Of a DNA stretch of 64,000 nucleotides, positions 11,674-24,012 are shown piece by piece. The stretch is from Papaver somniferum (Eukaryota; Streptophyta; Magnoliopsida; Ranunculales; Papaveraceae): contig NC_039365.1 of assembly GCF_003573695.1 (NCBI RefSeq), forward strand, positions 84,051,089 through 84,115,088, given 5' to 3'. Positions within the stretch are counted from its first letter, which is position 1. Each line of letters opens with the position of its first letter. Both the position numbers and the translations under genes were made by a program. The notes under the pieces are model-generated. The model had not been told where the DNA came from and did no database searches. It was given only the letters and a program-made list of their open reading frames with translations.

Positions 11674-14434
11674 TGTTAGAGCATAGCTCGGTTGCACTCA
11701 CCAAGCGTTGGTATGTCAAGTTTGGTTGTCATATTTTAGTATCAAAACTCATATAGAGTCGCATGATTAAATACTAGAGTCAACTTCATTTAGGTTAGAC
11801 TAGATAGTCTAGGGATGTTGAGACATACAAGTATTACTATGAAGACTTGGAGAATGTGAAGAAGTAGCAAACTACAACGACGACATCATCCTTACACTTG
11901 AGGTTAATAATACTGACTTGAACTTGTTTCATTCCTAACATATCTTTCAAGTCGTGCTATATTGAAAACATAACTGCGAAGCTGCATATATTGTACATAT
12001 TGTATAATACTCTAGTGATGTGACATGACCATAGTATTAGGGAATTAGAGTATGAAGTATAACGCTTATCTTTTGAACTTCGTAAATATGACATCGACAT
12101 AATCTTGTATATATTTTTTTGATTACGTGAATGGGTTATGGTGAAAATTTCATCCTAGGAAACAATGTTTTACATTTTTGTAAAGGAAGTACATTCATGA
12201 ACTTGTTTTATGAATGGAAAGGAAAATCGTTAGGCTTATTGGTCCGACTATTCATTGCAAATCTTTGCATGACCTATATGTGTGAGATGGTAGAACCGAT
12301 CTTAACTTATGTTATGTATCTTGGTATAACTAATCACAATGCCTGACTTATGATTTGGCATGACTGGTTTTTATTAATTGGTGTAACTGATCCTAAGTAA
12401 TCACCATGTGATGGTATGATCGATCCTTGTAATTGGTGTGACCGATTCTAGTAATTGGTGTGACCGATCATGAGTATGTGTAATCGATCCTAGTAATTGG
12501 TGTAACCGGTCCTGGTAACTGGTGTAACCAATCCTAGTGACTAGTGTGGCCGATCACAAGTATTTCCATAATTAGGTATAACTGATCCTAGTGATTGGTA
12601 GAACCGATTGAACCCATGTATGTGATCTGTTATTTGATCAATCACATAGTAGTCTTGGAATACAGGTGAACCAATTATAAACTTGTTGGGAAGTGCGTGG
12701 TATAATCGATTCCTAGAATGAAAAATCATGTAAATATGAAATAAGGATTTATAGTGAAAAGATGTCAATATACTTTGAACAAGAGCAATAACTCTTATCA
12801 TTTATTGTTCGAAGATATTCCTTAGTACTCAAGGTGATCCTGTGCCAAAATAAATTGAGAATCTTTTAATTAAGGTTTTTGGTTTTATATGATTTAATTA
12901 CCAGCAATTAAATGCATATCTCTAGAGAATAAAAATTAGTAATGTGCATTTACAAATTGGAGATTTTGGAAATATTGGATAAGCATTTATTGGAATTATG
13001 AAAACCGAATTTTTCCATTCATTGCATATCTTGAGAATTTTTCGGGTTTGGAAATTCCTTGGTGTCCAAACATCCTTGGTCTATAAATACCTAAGTTTGC
13101 ATTTCTAAGAAACTATCCTAAGAGCCAGGCAAACTTGATTTCTTGTTGTTTTTAGTGGAGCCGTCTATTCGGAGAGGAAAATATCCAAATTAGGTGAAAT
13201 CTCTTACGACCGCTCGTTTAAAATATTTTGTGGGATCAAGAAGCTCTACGAGTACTGTTGGTGGGAAACTAGATAATTACAGTGTTATTAGTTTTCGACT
13301 GATTTGATTGACTAACGGTTGTTGAAACTTTGATTGCACCTAGTTTGTTTATTCTTGAGAATCTTCTCTTCTGATATAAGATTCACTCAAACTAGATCGA
13401 AGTATGGACGGGATCTTTAGAACTGTTGTTAGATCTAAAGACATCTTGTGATAATTCATTGTTAACAGACTCCATTCTGTGCGTGATTGATCACAAGAGA
13501 TTCAAGTAGTGTTGTGCAGGTTATTGAAGATTAAAGAAGATTTGAAGACGAAGAAGATTGGTTTTCGTATCTTGTGAATTTGTGTGCAAAAACTTTGATT
13601 GCCTGGGAACCAACTAGAATCGGATTTATTCGATTAATTAGTTGCTTGAGATCGGCATTCTCAATATATCTCTTTGAGATCTATTTTGATTGAGTGCAAA
13701 TCTGTACTTGACTATTTCGATAGTTAAAGTTATATTGATCTAACCAGACAAAGGAGTTTATTAGATTAAACATAATAGCCTTTGTCAACGACTCATCCAT
13801 ATCTTGTAGCAAAGATTGATTAGAGTGGTTACCAAACAGGTTCTTCCTTTGTTGTATGGAATACGATCCAACGGACTTGATATTCACGTGTGTGACTCTA
13901 GAAGTTGAAGGCGCAGGGATACTGACGGAACTAAGTAGCTAGGGGTAGTCTGATTGGTCTCAACTATACGAAGTTGGTTTAGATTTTTTATATCGACTTA
14001 ATTCTGAGAGTATTCAAAACTGGACTAGGTCTCGGGGGTTTTCTGCATTTGCGGTTTCCTCGTTAACAAAATCTTTCTGTGTATTTTACTTTGATTTCCT
14101 CATTATAATTGTTATTATAATAAAGTAAAATACAAATACATTAACTTCGTTATACTTGATAGTGATCTTATAGAGTTTGGTTATTACCGAACCTATTATC
14201 AAGTATCACACTTTTGATTGTCGTATCGTCTCGATTTTGCATCCATAGTCAATCACACAAGTTATCTTGTTGTCATATTGTCTCGATCTCGTATCCATAG
14301 ACCATCACACAAAGTGTGAATACCGAAGTTGTTGTTTTGTGTCGACTTTGTCCATAGACGATCACACTTGGTAAGAGGACTTATAGTTTGAAACAAAAAG
14401 ATTGTGGTGTATTTGGGTACCCTCGTCTTTTTCA
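11674..14434 (+). mobile_element. Solo LTR, family B (copy 1)
   Basis: Starts TGTTAGAGCATAGCTCGG and ends GTCTTTTTCA (TG...CA). It is flanked by ACTAC on the left and ACTAT on the right, a 5-bp target duplication with one change. Length 2,761 bp. A minisatellite of about 21 bp lies at 12,340-12,620, a TATA-like TATAAATACC near 13,083, and the box CTGCATTTGCGGTTTCC at 14,043 is shared with family A. No internal region follows, so this is a solo LTR left by recombination. Two further copies are in the window (17,500-19,170 truncated; 36,044-38,867 solo), both on the minus strand. Confidence 0.8.
12340..12620. repeat. ~21-bp minisatellite in LTR family B
   Basis: About nine imperfect copies of a unit like TAATTGGTGTAACCGATCCT. 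The corresponding region of the other two family-B LTRs (about 18,215-18,430 and 37,920-38,130) carries related units around AGGATCGGTTCCC, so the array belongs to the LTR. It lies upstream of the TATA-like site, in the expected U3 region. Confidence 0.7.
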
Positions 14435-14623
14435 ACTATTGATGTGTAAAATGATCCGAGACTTAGTTACAACTCGAATATGACCTTAGTCACTTCAGGA
14501 GAGATTAGAGATGGTTTTTCTATACCCTTGACCGACTTATAGAATTTTTTTATCTACTTTGCTCTCGCAACACAGAAGGTTCGGTGGATTGTGGTTTAAC
14601 ACAAAGATTGTATTTGGTGGTTG

Positions 14624-16866
14624 TTTGTACCAAAATTTACTTTTAGGCACAAAACACGATTGAATTGATGATAATGATATAAACTAGGGTTAGAAAACGA
14701 ATTAAACATGAATAAAAGAGACACAGATTTAACGTGTTTCGGCGAGTTATGCGCACATCCACGGATTAATCCCCTTAGTGTGAGATATTTTTGTGATATA
14801 TGTATTACATTGATTTTTATTGGGGTTAGCTAACCTAGAAATACATATCTCCTTAGGGTTTCAACCCATGTATTTATATATTATATGTATACCTTGATTA
14901 TAATATAAACTTCTTATGCAAGTAACTTGCGCAACAAGACTTCTGGAACCTTCTCTCGGGCTTGTCAGGCTTGATTTTGAGCTAAAAGATTATTTATAGA
15001 AGGTACGAACATCGCCCCTTGTTAACCTACAACTTATTGGTGGTTAGGAAGTTTGTTTTTCCTTCTGCATCGACCATCTATGACGTAACTTTCCCCCAAG
15101 CGTGAGTTGTTATTGTTGTAGTAAAATGTAGCTCTCCCTATTGTTTGCAGAAATATTACAAAGACATCCCCAACTGTGATAACCTGCAAAAAATTTCTCA
15201 CGTGCTAGGCGAGATTTTTTGAGAGCTAGTCGAGACTTGAGTATAATGTAACTAATGTACTGTGCATGTGACTGTGTGAAAAGGATTTTTGCTTGCAACG
15301 GAACAAGTTTGTAGCGCTCGCTGCTAGGTCAGGCCGGCATGTTGCCTGTGTTGAGTATGAGTCTTTAAACTAACATTAGGTGCTGGGATTGTGGTCGAGA
15401 CGAGATTTTGTGCTTGCATAAGTGCAAGTATTTATACTCGCGTGCAAGGCGAGATTTTATTCTCGCGAAAGAAAGATTTAAGTGCTCACGTGCAAGGTGA
15501 AGCTCTAGGTGCTTGCGTTGTGATGCAAGGCTAGATATTGAAGGGTCTAACTGTCTAAGCAATCCTCATTTGAAATATCTTCAGTGGATCATGTTACTGA
15601 CGAACCTCAAGCAACAAATTCCACGAACCTCGAACTCGATCATGTTGTTATCCACGAACCTCAAACTCGATCATGTTGCTGCTCTAAGTACACATGAAAT
15701 TTTCTCGAACATAAAAAAAATTCGTTTCCATCTTGTAAATATTCGAAAAACGATTCCAACATGCCAAAACGAGAAAGTTATTAACGAAACAAGATTTTCT
15801 TGAACCAAGCGCGCTTAAGCTGTCGTGGTATGGTAGCTAACATGGCATGGTAACTGACATTGCACTTATGAAGTGATCAATAACTGACATGGTAGTCGAT
15901 GACTGGATCAATATTGCTGACATGAAAGTGAACATCAGATGTTAAACCTCCACTGCCGATGTGGCAATAGATATCGATAACGTGACGATCACTGATTGGA
16001 TCACAACTACTGATGTGGCATCACATAGATGATGTGCCAGACCCTGGCTGTATCTTTTAAGATGATGTGGCAACTGGTTGGACCCGAACGGTATGAACCA
16101 GATTGACTGAACCGGTTTGGACTAGCTAGTGAACCGGCTACATGGCTTAGGCTTGGCTTGGCTCGGCTTGGATGTGGCCTGGCTCGGTTGGAGTTGATCT
16201 TTCTGTCACGCTTTCTGCAACATATATTTATGTTACTCTTTTTTCTGAATTTCGCCACACTTTCTACTTCTGTTTTGCCATGGTTTCTGCAACTTTTCGC
16301 AACACTTTATGCTTCTATTATTGCAACACTTTCTTCATATATTTCGCAACGCTTTCACGTGAACCCTAATTATTTTTATTTTGTTTTTATTGATTTTTGA
16401 ATATCATGCATGATTTTAAGATTTTTTCAGCACCTTTCTCAATGGAAAAACACGATTGTTTTACACGAGTCCCCTTAGTCGGAGCCAATATTTGTACCAA
16501 AAATTAATTTTAGGCAGAAAACACGATTTATTCGTTGATGATGATATAAACTAGGGTTAGAAAAAGAATTAAACATGATTAAAGAGACACGAATTTAAAG
16601 TGGTTTGGCGAGCTACGCCTACATTTATGGATGAATTCCCTTAGGGTGAGATATTTTATTTATATATGTATTACATTGGTGTTTCTTCGGGTCAGCTAAC
16701 CTAGAATTACATATCTTTTTAGGATTTAGACCCATGTATTTATGTAGTCTATGTATACCCTGATTCTGATATAAACTTGGTATGCAAGTAAATTGGGCAG
16801 TAATACTTCTAGAACCTTCTCTCATGCTTGATTAACGGGTTTTCCATCTATTTTATACACGGTACA
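14624..16866. mobile_element. Non-coding element with ~380-bp terminal direct repeats
   Basis: Direct repeats at 14,624-15,008 and 16,491-16,866 both start TTTGTACCAAAA and share GATATAAACTAGGGTTAGAAAA, AACCCATGTATTTAT and CTTCT(G/A)GAACCTTCTCTC. They look like LTRs or other terminal repeats of one element. The 1.5 kb between them has no recognisable coding sequence. I see no convincing primer-binding site or polypurine tract, so assignment to LTR elements is tentative. Confidence 0.45.
15195..15680. repeat. Imperfect GTGCAAGGCGAGATTT repeats and a 36-bp tandem
   Basis: From 15,195 to 15,540 a CTCGCGTGCAAGGCGAGATTT-like unit recurs about five times with variable spacing. From about 15,605 to 15,680 a unit CCACGAACCTCGAACTCG plus ATCATGTTG is repeated about 2.5 times. 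Both lie inside the direct-repeat element. Confidence 0.55.
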
Positions 16867-17499
16867 AACAATGGTTTTGATGGGGTTTCGTGATATCATT
16901 TAAAGATTCGGTTCGAGTTTCTTTGCAAAATTTAAACTAATAGGCCCAACCGAAGTCTCGGCCTCTCAAGACTCGAGCTCCCAGCCTCATAAAAAAAACT
17001 CATTCTTGCCCTCTTAAGACTTGATTTACGACCTCAAGAATTCATCAAAACGATTCTTAGTACCCTGCGAGATACACTGGTCATGTCTGCCCATTATCCT
17101 CATGTCCACGCTGATTCCATGAGCATGAGTAAGATTTAGGTCTCTAGTAAGCATGACACAATATTTGAGCCTCATTAGCATGTCCCAGTTTACTTCATGA
17201 GACTTGAGATCCACGACCTTATCTCAATCTCGTACCGACACGAGATTCAGGCGTACTAACAAGCCTCGGGCAAAGCCTCATCCTCAAGTGTATCCCTGAA
17301 ATCTTTCATCAAAATAGATCACTCCATCCTAATGACACTGATTTGAGGTTATATAGTTCATCTATGATTAAGTCATCAACCAACCCTACTAAACACATCG
17401 CGCAGAGCATTCTTCTGCAAACTATAATTACCCCGATCTCCCTCTTCTATGAAGGAATACTAATACCACTTCCCTTTTGGAGAGATGACCTTGATCCAG
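16867..17499. other. No gene seen
   Basis: Moderate GC content, several CTCAAGACT-type words, no open frame with a recognisable motif. It ends where homology to LTR family B begins abruptly. Confidence 0.4.
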
Positions 17500-19170
17500 G
17501 GTACTAACAGTACTAATGGAGCTTCTCAATCCCAAAGAAGTATTTAAACCGAGCGGCCATAAGAGATTTCGCCTAATTAGGTTACTTTCCTCTCCGAATA
17601 GGTGGCTCCACCAGTAACAACACAACTAGGTAGTTTTGCTGGCTCTGAGGATTAGTTTGCTCAAAATGCAAACTTCAATATTTATAGACCAAGGAAGTTT
17701 GGACACCAAGGAATTTCCAAAACCGAAAATATTCTCAAGATATGCAATATATTACCAAATTCGGTTTCCATAATTCTTGGAAATGCATTGTCCAAATATT
17801 GACTGAAATTTCTTAGAAAATCTCCAACTAGTAAATGCACATTACTATTTTTTATTTTCCAGATATAAAATTAAAAACCTTAATTAAAAGATTCTCAATT
17901 TATTTTCGATCCGGGATTCTCCTTTAGCTATTAAGGAATATCTTTGAACAATAAAAGATAATTGTTACTGCACCTGTTCAAAGTATGTCGACATCTTTAC
18001 TTTGTAAGTCCTTTTTCATACTTACAATATTTGAACCGATTTCCCACACTTCCAAACAAGTTTAGAATTGGTTCATATGACTTCTAAGAACTACGTGATT
18101 GATTATCCTATCAAATCACCAAACATGGGTTTCATGTATCTACCAAAACAAGTTTCAGTTCAACCTCCATGTGGGTACTAGAAATAGTCACGCTAGTTAC
18201 CAAAACTTGGTTGAATAGGTACTAGGATCGGTTCCCAAATATATACAGTATCCAACTTGTATTTGGTGCACATGTTCATAGGATCGGTTCCCAATGTCTA
18301 AAAACATGTTGCACATGTTCATAGGACCGGTTCCCAATAACTAGAGATTTGTTGCACCTCTTACAAGGATCGATTCCCCTTTTGTGATCGGTTTCACCTC
18401 TTACTAGGATCGGTTCCCCTTTGCCTAGAGTTGGTCATACCAATTACAACAAATCGATCATACCATCTCAGGTGATTACTTAAGATCGTTTCACTAATAA
18501 AAGTCATACTAATACAAAAGTCAGGCCTCGTGAATAGTTTTACCAAGAACATAAGCAAGTCATGAGCGGTTATACTAAACACACATATTGGTAATTCAAA
18601 ATATTTGCAATGAATAACAATACCAATAAGCCTAGCGATTTCCCTTTCGATTCATAAAACAAGTTTATGAATTGTACTTCCTTTAAACGAATGTAAAAAC
18701 ATTGTTTCCTAGGACGAAATCTTCACTCATACCCATACATAATCACAATAAAATTCATACGATTATGTCGATGTCTTATATACGAAGTTCAAAAGATAAG
18801 CGTTATACTTTATATTGTATTCCTTAATACTATGTCTAACTAGAGTATAATCATTCACATCTTCGCAGTTATGTTTTCAATATGCACGACTTGAAAGATA
18901 CGTTAGGGAATGAAACAGTTCAAGTCAAATATTACTAACCTCAAGTGGAAGGATGATGTCGTCGTTGTAGCTCCTTACTTCTTCACATTCTTCAAGTATT
19001 CACGTAATACTTGTAATGTCTCATATCCTAATACTTTCAAGCTAACCTATACGAAGTTGACTCTAGTATATAATCAAGCGACTCTTTAAATGAGTTTTGA
19101 CTCACTAAAATATGACAACCAAACTTGACATACCAACGCTTAGTGGTTTCAACCGAGCTATAATCTAACA
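17500..19170 (-). mobile_element. LTR family B, 3'-truncated (copy 2)
   Basis: On the minus strand it starts TGTTAGATTATAGCTCGG at 19,170 and runs colinear with copies 1 and 3 until about 17,500 (block GAGCTTCTCAATCCCAAAGA), then stops; the last ~1.1 kb of a full LTR is missing. The 5' end is followed within about 30 bp by plastid atpA sequence. Confidence 0.7.
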
Positions 19171-19204
19171 ACATGACCAATCGACATTTACAACACAACC
19201 CAAA

Positions 19205-19445
19205 TAAGCTTCACTCATAGGGATCTGAGCAATTCGTCCCGTTGCTTTTACAGAGCTTTCCTCTTGTATCATTAAACCGTCACCCATTAATACAACACTA
19301 ACATTATTTGATTCCAAATTAAGAGTAATTCCTATTGTAACTTCTTCAAATTCTACTAATTCTCATGTCATTACTTCATCAAGACAATGAATACGAGCTA
19401 TGTCGACGCCTACTTGAAGTACGGTGACGATATTCACTCATTAGA
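19205..19445 (-). pseudogene. atpA: Plastid atpA fragment (NUPT)
   Basis: On the minus strand the reading is the N-terminal region of the plastid ATP synthase alpha subunit: the VLQVGD region, ARIHCLDEVM, ALNLESNN and then [18 protein letters not shown]. It has point changes that break the frame. It abuts rpoB sequence at about 19,445, a junction not expected in plastid genomes. Confidence 0.75.
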
Positions 19446-19760
19446 GAAATGTTTCCAATAAATATGGTTTGTTCTTGTATATCCCTAACGGTTTTTCAAA
19501 TTAATCCCGCAGGTACATATAATTCATAAGAATATGTCAGTGATTCATACACAACATCTATTTCTTTTATCAAGGGTTCTACCAATTGATAAGTTTCCAC
19601 AAATAATTGAAATTCAATTTCTTGATCTATATCTTCTATTTTTGGAAATTTATAAAGTTCTTCCATCAGGCCCTGATGAATGAACCTACAAAACCCCTCA
19701 AATTGTATCTGACTAAACCCAGGTAATGTAGACATTCCCCTCATTTCCATCCCGGAGCAT
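19446..19760 (-). pseudogene. rpoB: Plastid rpoB 5' fragment (NUPT)
   Basis: The start of the plastid-encoded RNA polymerase beta subunit: ATG at 19,760, then a one-base insertion, then [20 protein letters not shown] and [20 protein letters not shown], ending in EQTIFIGNI. About 100 of over 1,000 codons are present, bounded by ndhD on one side and atpA on the other. Confidence 0.8.
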
Positions 19761-19835
19761 GTTTCTGCCAAGAAAAAAAGCGCCGCAGCAATAAATCCAT
19801 GAGAAATTATTTGGAAAATGGCCCCGTTGAATCCC
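19761..19835 (-). pseudogene. ndhD: Plastid ndhD-like fragment (NUPT)
   Basis: The minus strand reads [20 protein letters not shown], then FLAETC, matching a conserved membrane helix of the plastid NADH dehydrogenase-like subunit NdhD. Only 25 codons; fused directly to the rpoB start. Confidence 0.6.
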
Positions 19836-19851
19836 GCTCCACTTGGCTCTG

Positions 19852-19958
19852 GGGGATATAGATCAGTTGGTAGAGCTCTGTCCTTGCAATTGGGTTGTTC
19901 CGATTACGGGTTGGATGTCTATTTGTCCAGGAGGTAATGATAGTATAGGTGGCTCGTT
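19852..19958 (+). pseudogene. trnA-UGC: Plastid trnA-UGC 5' exon and start of its intron (NUPT)
   Basis: GGGGATATAGATCAGTTGGT and following bases to 19,889 are the 5' exon of plastid tRNA-Ala(UGC), ending TTGCAA after the anticodon. The next ~68 bases (TTGGGTTGTTCCGATTACGG and on) match the start of its group II intron. The 3' exon is absent, so no functional tRNA can be made. Confidence 0.75.
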
Positions 19959-19959
19959 G

Positions 19960-20145
19960 TACTAATGGGTGACGATTTAATGATACAAGAGGGAAGTTCT
20001 GTAAAAGAAACGGGACGAATTGCTCAGATCCTTGTGAGCGAAGCTTATTTGGTTCGTGTTGTAAATGCTCTGGTAAGACCTATTGATGATAGGGGTGAAA
20101 TTTCATCTTTGGAATTCCGGTTAATTGAATCTCCCGCTGAATCAG
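19960..20145 (+). pseudogene. atpA: Plastid atpA fragment, second copy (NUPT)
   Basis: ATGGGTGACGATTTAATG onwards reads [38 protein letters not shown] and EFRLIESPA, overlapping the region of the inverted copy at 19,205-19,290 and extending further into the protein. Homology is lost after IESPA. Confidence 0.8.
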
Positions 20146-20814
20146 CGGCTGTTGACACTGAAGACGGTGGATGATATGGGATATGGGTGTAAACGCTCCT
20201 GCAGTGGTTATCCATTTATCGAGAGTCTTCCCTCTCCCATACGCTTGAGTCTCTAAAGAGCCTCTCACGTTGGTCAAGTACCTTATGGTTCACATTCATT
20301 ATTTAAATAACCATGCTTCATTGACCGTAAAGAACGTGTATTAGAATTATGTCCTTCTTACAAGGCATTCCCCTTGCAGGATTGACAGAAGTGCTAGATG
20401 AATACTTCGAGAGAAAATAGAAGATGTTTCTTTTCATTCCTCGTGAGCCGATGATCTCTCCGAAGCAAGAAATCAACGCCATTGCCTCCCTTTTCTCATT
20501 AAGTCCACAGAGTGACACCTTACTGTATTTAATGTCGATTCACCCATACTTCCATTCTTTATAGAGGTCGCTTTAGCTTTCCATCTGGGAGTTGTATGAG
20601 TGGTAACGTCCTAGTACGGCTATGTGAGAAGGGCAGTGGACAGAAATGGCCTTGTTGTACCTCATTCACGTCTTCAATGGGGTCTGCTCTTTCTTCTTTG
20701 GGAGTATGCCAATATGATCTTAATGAGGTGCGAGGCTTTGCAAACTTCACTGGAATTAACTATACAAATAAGATCACAACTTGTCAAAGACTCTATATCT
20801 CGAAACTCGTATAG
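20146..20814. other. Part of the organellar mosaic, source not identified
   Basis: GC content and phrasing resemble plant mitochondrial or plastid DNA rather than the flanking LTRs. Two open stretches occur (20,318-20,518 minus and 20,624-20,863 plus, the latter reading EALQTSLELTIQIRSQLVKD). I cannot assign either. Confidence 0.3.
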
Positions 20815-20970
20815 AGAAGTTATAATATGGATTCACGCCTTTTGGAAAGAGAAACTAAATTAAGTACTCTTTTAACTGAAGGAAGTACGACTGATTTACC
20901 AATAGTAGATACTCAATATGTGGATGTTTCGGCTTATATCCCTATCAACGGAGAGTCCTCTACGGTCGAG
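20815..20970 (+). pseudogene. atpA: Plastid atpA fragment, third piece (NUPT)
   Basis: Reads [20 protein letters not shown], then [20 protein letters not shown], matching a region downstream of the piece at 19,960 (HSRLLERAAKL... in the intact protein). A different sequence follows after SAYIPIN. Confidence 0.75.
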
Positions 20971-22195
20971 TTCTTTCGAATCTCCGGACATACTTGTAAG
21001 ACAAGAAAGTGAGTTCCTCCCTTACTTTAACAAGTAAGTGGGAGTTTACAAAGTATAACATCATCTAATTCTGTACTAACACTTCGTAGTCACGAGTGAG
21101 TCCTCAAACCCACCCTTGAAGTCGACTAACCCCTGCTTCTGTTGATTCCCGTCTCTTTCATTTCCCTACTGAACCTCTCTTTATTCTGACATATAAATGC
21201 GGGAATCGAAGAAATGATGGCAGAACATGCTCACTAAGAAATCACCCGTAGTGGGATCTCAGTCTATTTGAGAGTCTTTCTTTTCATCGTAATCAAAGAT
21301 CTTTTCTTGTCAATCATTTTTTTTCCAATTAACCAAAGAACCTAATGGTCATCCTTGGCCTGCTATCGCCAAGACCTATCTTAAGAACCTTCAACATCTC
21401 TTGCTACCCTTCCCAACTTCCCCGCCCAACTTTGATGCAGAAGATGCTATAAGAGACAGTTTTGATCGAATGTGTAGAATAGGTGGGAGGTTAAACCAAT
21501 CCTGAAAGACCACTCTTTCGTCTAAGGGTACCTAACCGCCACACCGAGAATTCGGAGATGGGTAGGACACTCAGAATATCTCTCTCAACTTGGATGTCGA
21601 TATTTGCTTATGTATGCGGCACTAAAGGCAACTTCATTCATAGCCCAGTCCGTGTCTGACTCTGTGGAAAAGGTATTTCAGCATCCCTGACTTCGGGCAA
21701 GACGCCCGTTTCTCAAACTGAATCATGCCAACACTATGGAAGTTCCTGGATCGTGTGAAATAAGAGTCGTACCAATACTTCTGATTTCAGAATACAAAAT
21801 GGAAATATGGATATGGAGATTCCGCGTGAGTGAACCTCAACATCAAGTCTCTAAGTCAAATCCATTCGAGAAAGATGGAGGATATGTTAGTGACCTATCA
21901 TGGCATAACTGTCTACGAGGGAAAGGAATGTCTCATTTTTGGGTCTGAATCTCGACAGTCATGTCTCTCTTAGATTCTCCGGTCAAAATCAAACAGAACT
22001 CCATTCAATTATCCATGGAAACGAAGTTTTTCGAATTATCCATGGAAACGGAGTTTTTCGAATTCTCCCCGAAACTGGAGGATCATTTCGAAATCTTCGA
22101 ATGTATTCGAGGGTTCAATGTGACTATTGTCACTTCGCCCAACACACAAGATGAGACTTTATCATCATGGAACAGCTACTTTCAACAAGATGGGG
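20971..22195. other. Organellar-like mosaic, unassigned
   Basis: No gene recognised. It contains a 27-bp tandem duplication near 22,012-22,065 (TTATCCATGGAAACGAAG and TTATCCATGGAAACGGAG, each followed by TTTTTCGAA). Base composition fits plant organelle DNA, but I cannot name a source. Confidence 0.3.
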
Positions 22196-22215
22196 ATCAA
22201 GAAGATTAGGAGAAG

Positions 22216-22400
22216 CGAAATTATCCATGGAATCCTTAATTCACCATTTCGAACCTTATACAAAAGGTTTTTCCGTAGCAGCTCCTTCTACCTATACCGT
22301 AGTTGAAGCACCTAAAGGAGAATTTGGTGTCTTTTTGGTCACTAATGGAAGCAATCGTCGCTACCGTTGTAAGATAAGAGCACCTGGTTCTACGAGCTAC
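22216..22400 (+). pseudogene. nad7: Mitochondrial nad7 fragment (NUMT)
   Basis: Reads [20 protein letters not shown], then [20 protein letters not shown], then [12 protein letters not shown], the conserved C-terminal half of mitochondrial complex I subunit Nad7. After RAPG the match ends. Unlike the other pieces this is a mitochondrial gene, so the mosaic has both organelle origins, or came through a mitochondrial genome that had already taken up plastid DNA. Confidence 0.75.
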
Positions 22401-23484
22401 TCATACTTGATGTATTCCTGGTCGAGTCTACGTAAAGTAAAAGGCCGTTGGTGCGGGTCCACGTAATTTCACAAGTCCTGAAGCTTATAATCTTTAATCT
22501 ATATATGTTGTTCAGTCTTTGGTTATAGATATCTGAAAGTCTGCTTGAGGCTTCTCAGGTCTAGAACCGTTCCAAAGCTAGCAAGCTATGTTTCAAGGTA
22601 TACTTTTCTCAAAGTTTCAAGAAATGTTTTTGGGCCTAGATCCTCGGTAGGAGAAATTGTCTCAGTTGATAGTTGGGAATCCATTTCATCAAGCATAACT
22701 GGGTCAGTAGATTTGAGACTCGTTATCGCAAGTGCAAGTAGTCTAAGTCCAAATAGAAAAGGTTTTGTGCTTGTTGATTAAGCATGATCTGACGAAAGTG
22801 GGATCCGAGAGTTTATTGGAACTTAAGTCAATATTGGGTCTTTTATTTTCCCGGAATCTATAGGAATGCCTAGATTACAGTGCCTTGCGTGAACAGGGAA
22901 TGAGTTAAAAGAGCTTGCATATTGGTACTGAAATGCTCATGTAACCCTGGCCTACTCTAAAAGTGAAGCTCTAAAATGTCTCCTATTGAAATGTTGTTTT
23001 ACGAAAAGTAGGATTGAGATTATCTGTTTGGGTTGACGCATTATAAGAATTTAGATAGTGACTCACACCATTAGATGTTTCTAGAGCGGCTTGCTCGAAA
23101 GAATAATAGCCCATCCACACTCAAACATCGAGATTGTAAGGTGTCAATTCAATGTAATATTTTTTTCGGATAAATGCAAATCAAATAAAGTTCCACTATA
23201 ATTTCTATTTGAACGTTCAATAATCTTTATATTAAGGGAGATAGGTCCATAAGTAGAAGCGGAGAAAGTGGCTCAAGAGATGAAGTTCTTGGTAAGTTTA
23301 GGCTTCCTACGCCAGAAACTACTGTAAATATTGGTGATATTTAATCTGCTGGTGGGAGAGCAGGAGAAGCGTCTACGGGTAAAGTACCGTATCCATATAA
23401 CTGCTTGCCACCTACGCTCCGCCATCCACTAAAAACAGGGTTGTGGGAGAGAAATACAAGCGTCGTGATACTAGGCGAAGCGGT
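22401..23484. other. Organellar-like mosaic, unassigned
   Basis: No open frame with a recognisable motif. The short open stretch 22,545-22,781 is not assignable. Confidence 0.3.
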
Positions 23485-23572
23485 GGAGTGTTGTACCCTA
23501 AATGGTGAGAGTCCAGTAGATGAAAACATCACTATCTTATGCTCTGAACCGAGTAGCATGGGGCACGTGGCC
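23485..23572 (+). pseudogene. Organellar 23S/26S rRNA fragment
   Basis: CTAAATGGTGAGAGTCCAGT, then GAAAACATCACTATCTTATG and GAGTAGCATGGGGCACGTGG are conserved stretches of organellar large-subunit rRNA (plastid 23S most likely). Homology stops at CACGTGG. Confidence 0.65.
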
Positions 23573-23740
23573 TTTGTCACTCAAGTGTACGTCATCTGCT
23601 GTTCTTAGGCCCTTTCTTCCATGAAAGAGTCCATCGACTGCCTTCAGGCCTGTCCTTTGAGTATGCGATTCCGAGACAGGTCCCTCTCCTTTCAGTCGAG
23701 TGCCTTCGTCCTTCCACATCCATTGGTTACTTTGAATTAG

Positions 23741-24012
23741 CTATGTGTAAGAGCAGTAGTAGGTGGAAGTGTAGAAAGCCTGAATCTTATTTTTTTTGGT
23801 AGTACGAAGGGGGAATTGGCCCAAAAATTGGATATTGGTCAAGATGCAACTGGGCGACGTCGGAAAACTCAAGTGCCCCCCGAACCACGCGAAATGGTCA
23901 CCTATTACACGGCTCACTGACTCGAAAGCTTGAACTGCACTATATGAATCAGAACGTATCAACATACGCCTAAACCCCCATTGAACATAATCTTTCACAA
24001 AACTCTCAACAA
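23741..24012 (-). pseudogene. RNase H-like (RVT_3) fragment
   Basis: The minus strand contains VQWGFRRMLIRSDSYSAVQA, which resembles the WGF-x-K-x-x-x-ESDS-x-x-AV motif of the RNase H-like domain at the end of plant LINE ORF2 proteins. Too short for certainty. It lies between organellar pieces. Confidence 0.35.

Noticed and set aside
12340..12620. CRISPR-like array
   Set aside because: Units are contiguous imperfect minisatellite copies without spacers, within a plant LTR.
19852..19889. A functional tRNA-Ala gene
   Set aside because: Only the 5' exon and part of the plastid group II intron are present.
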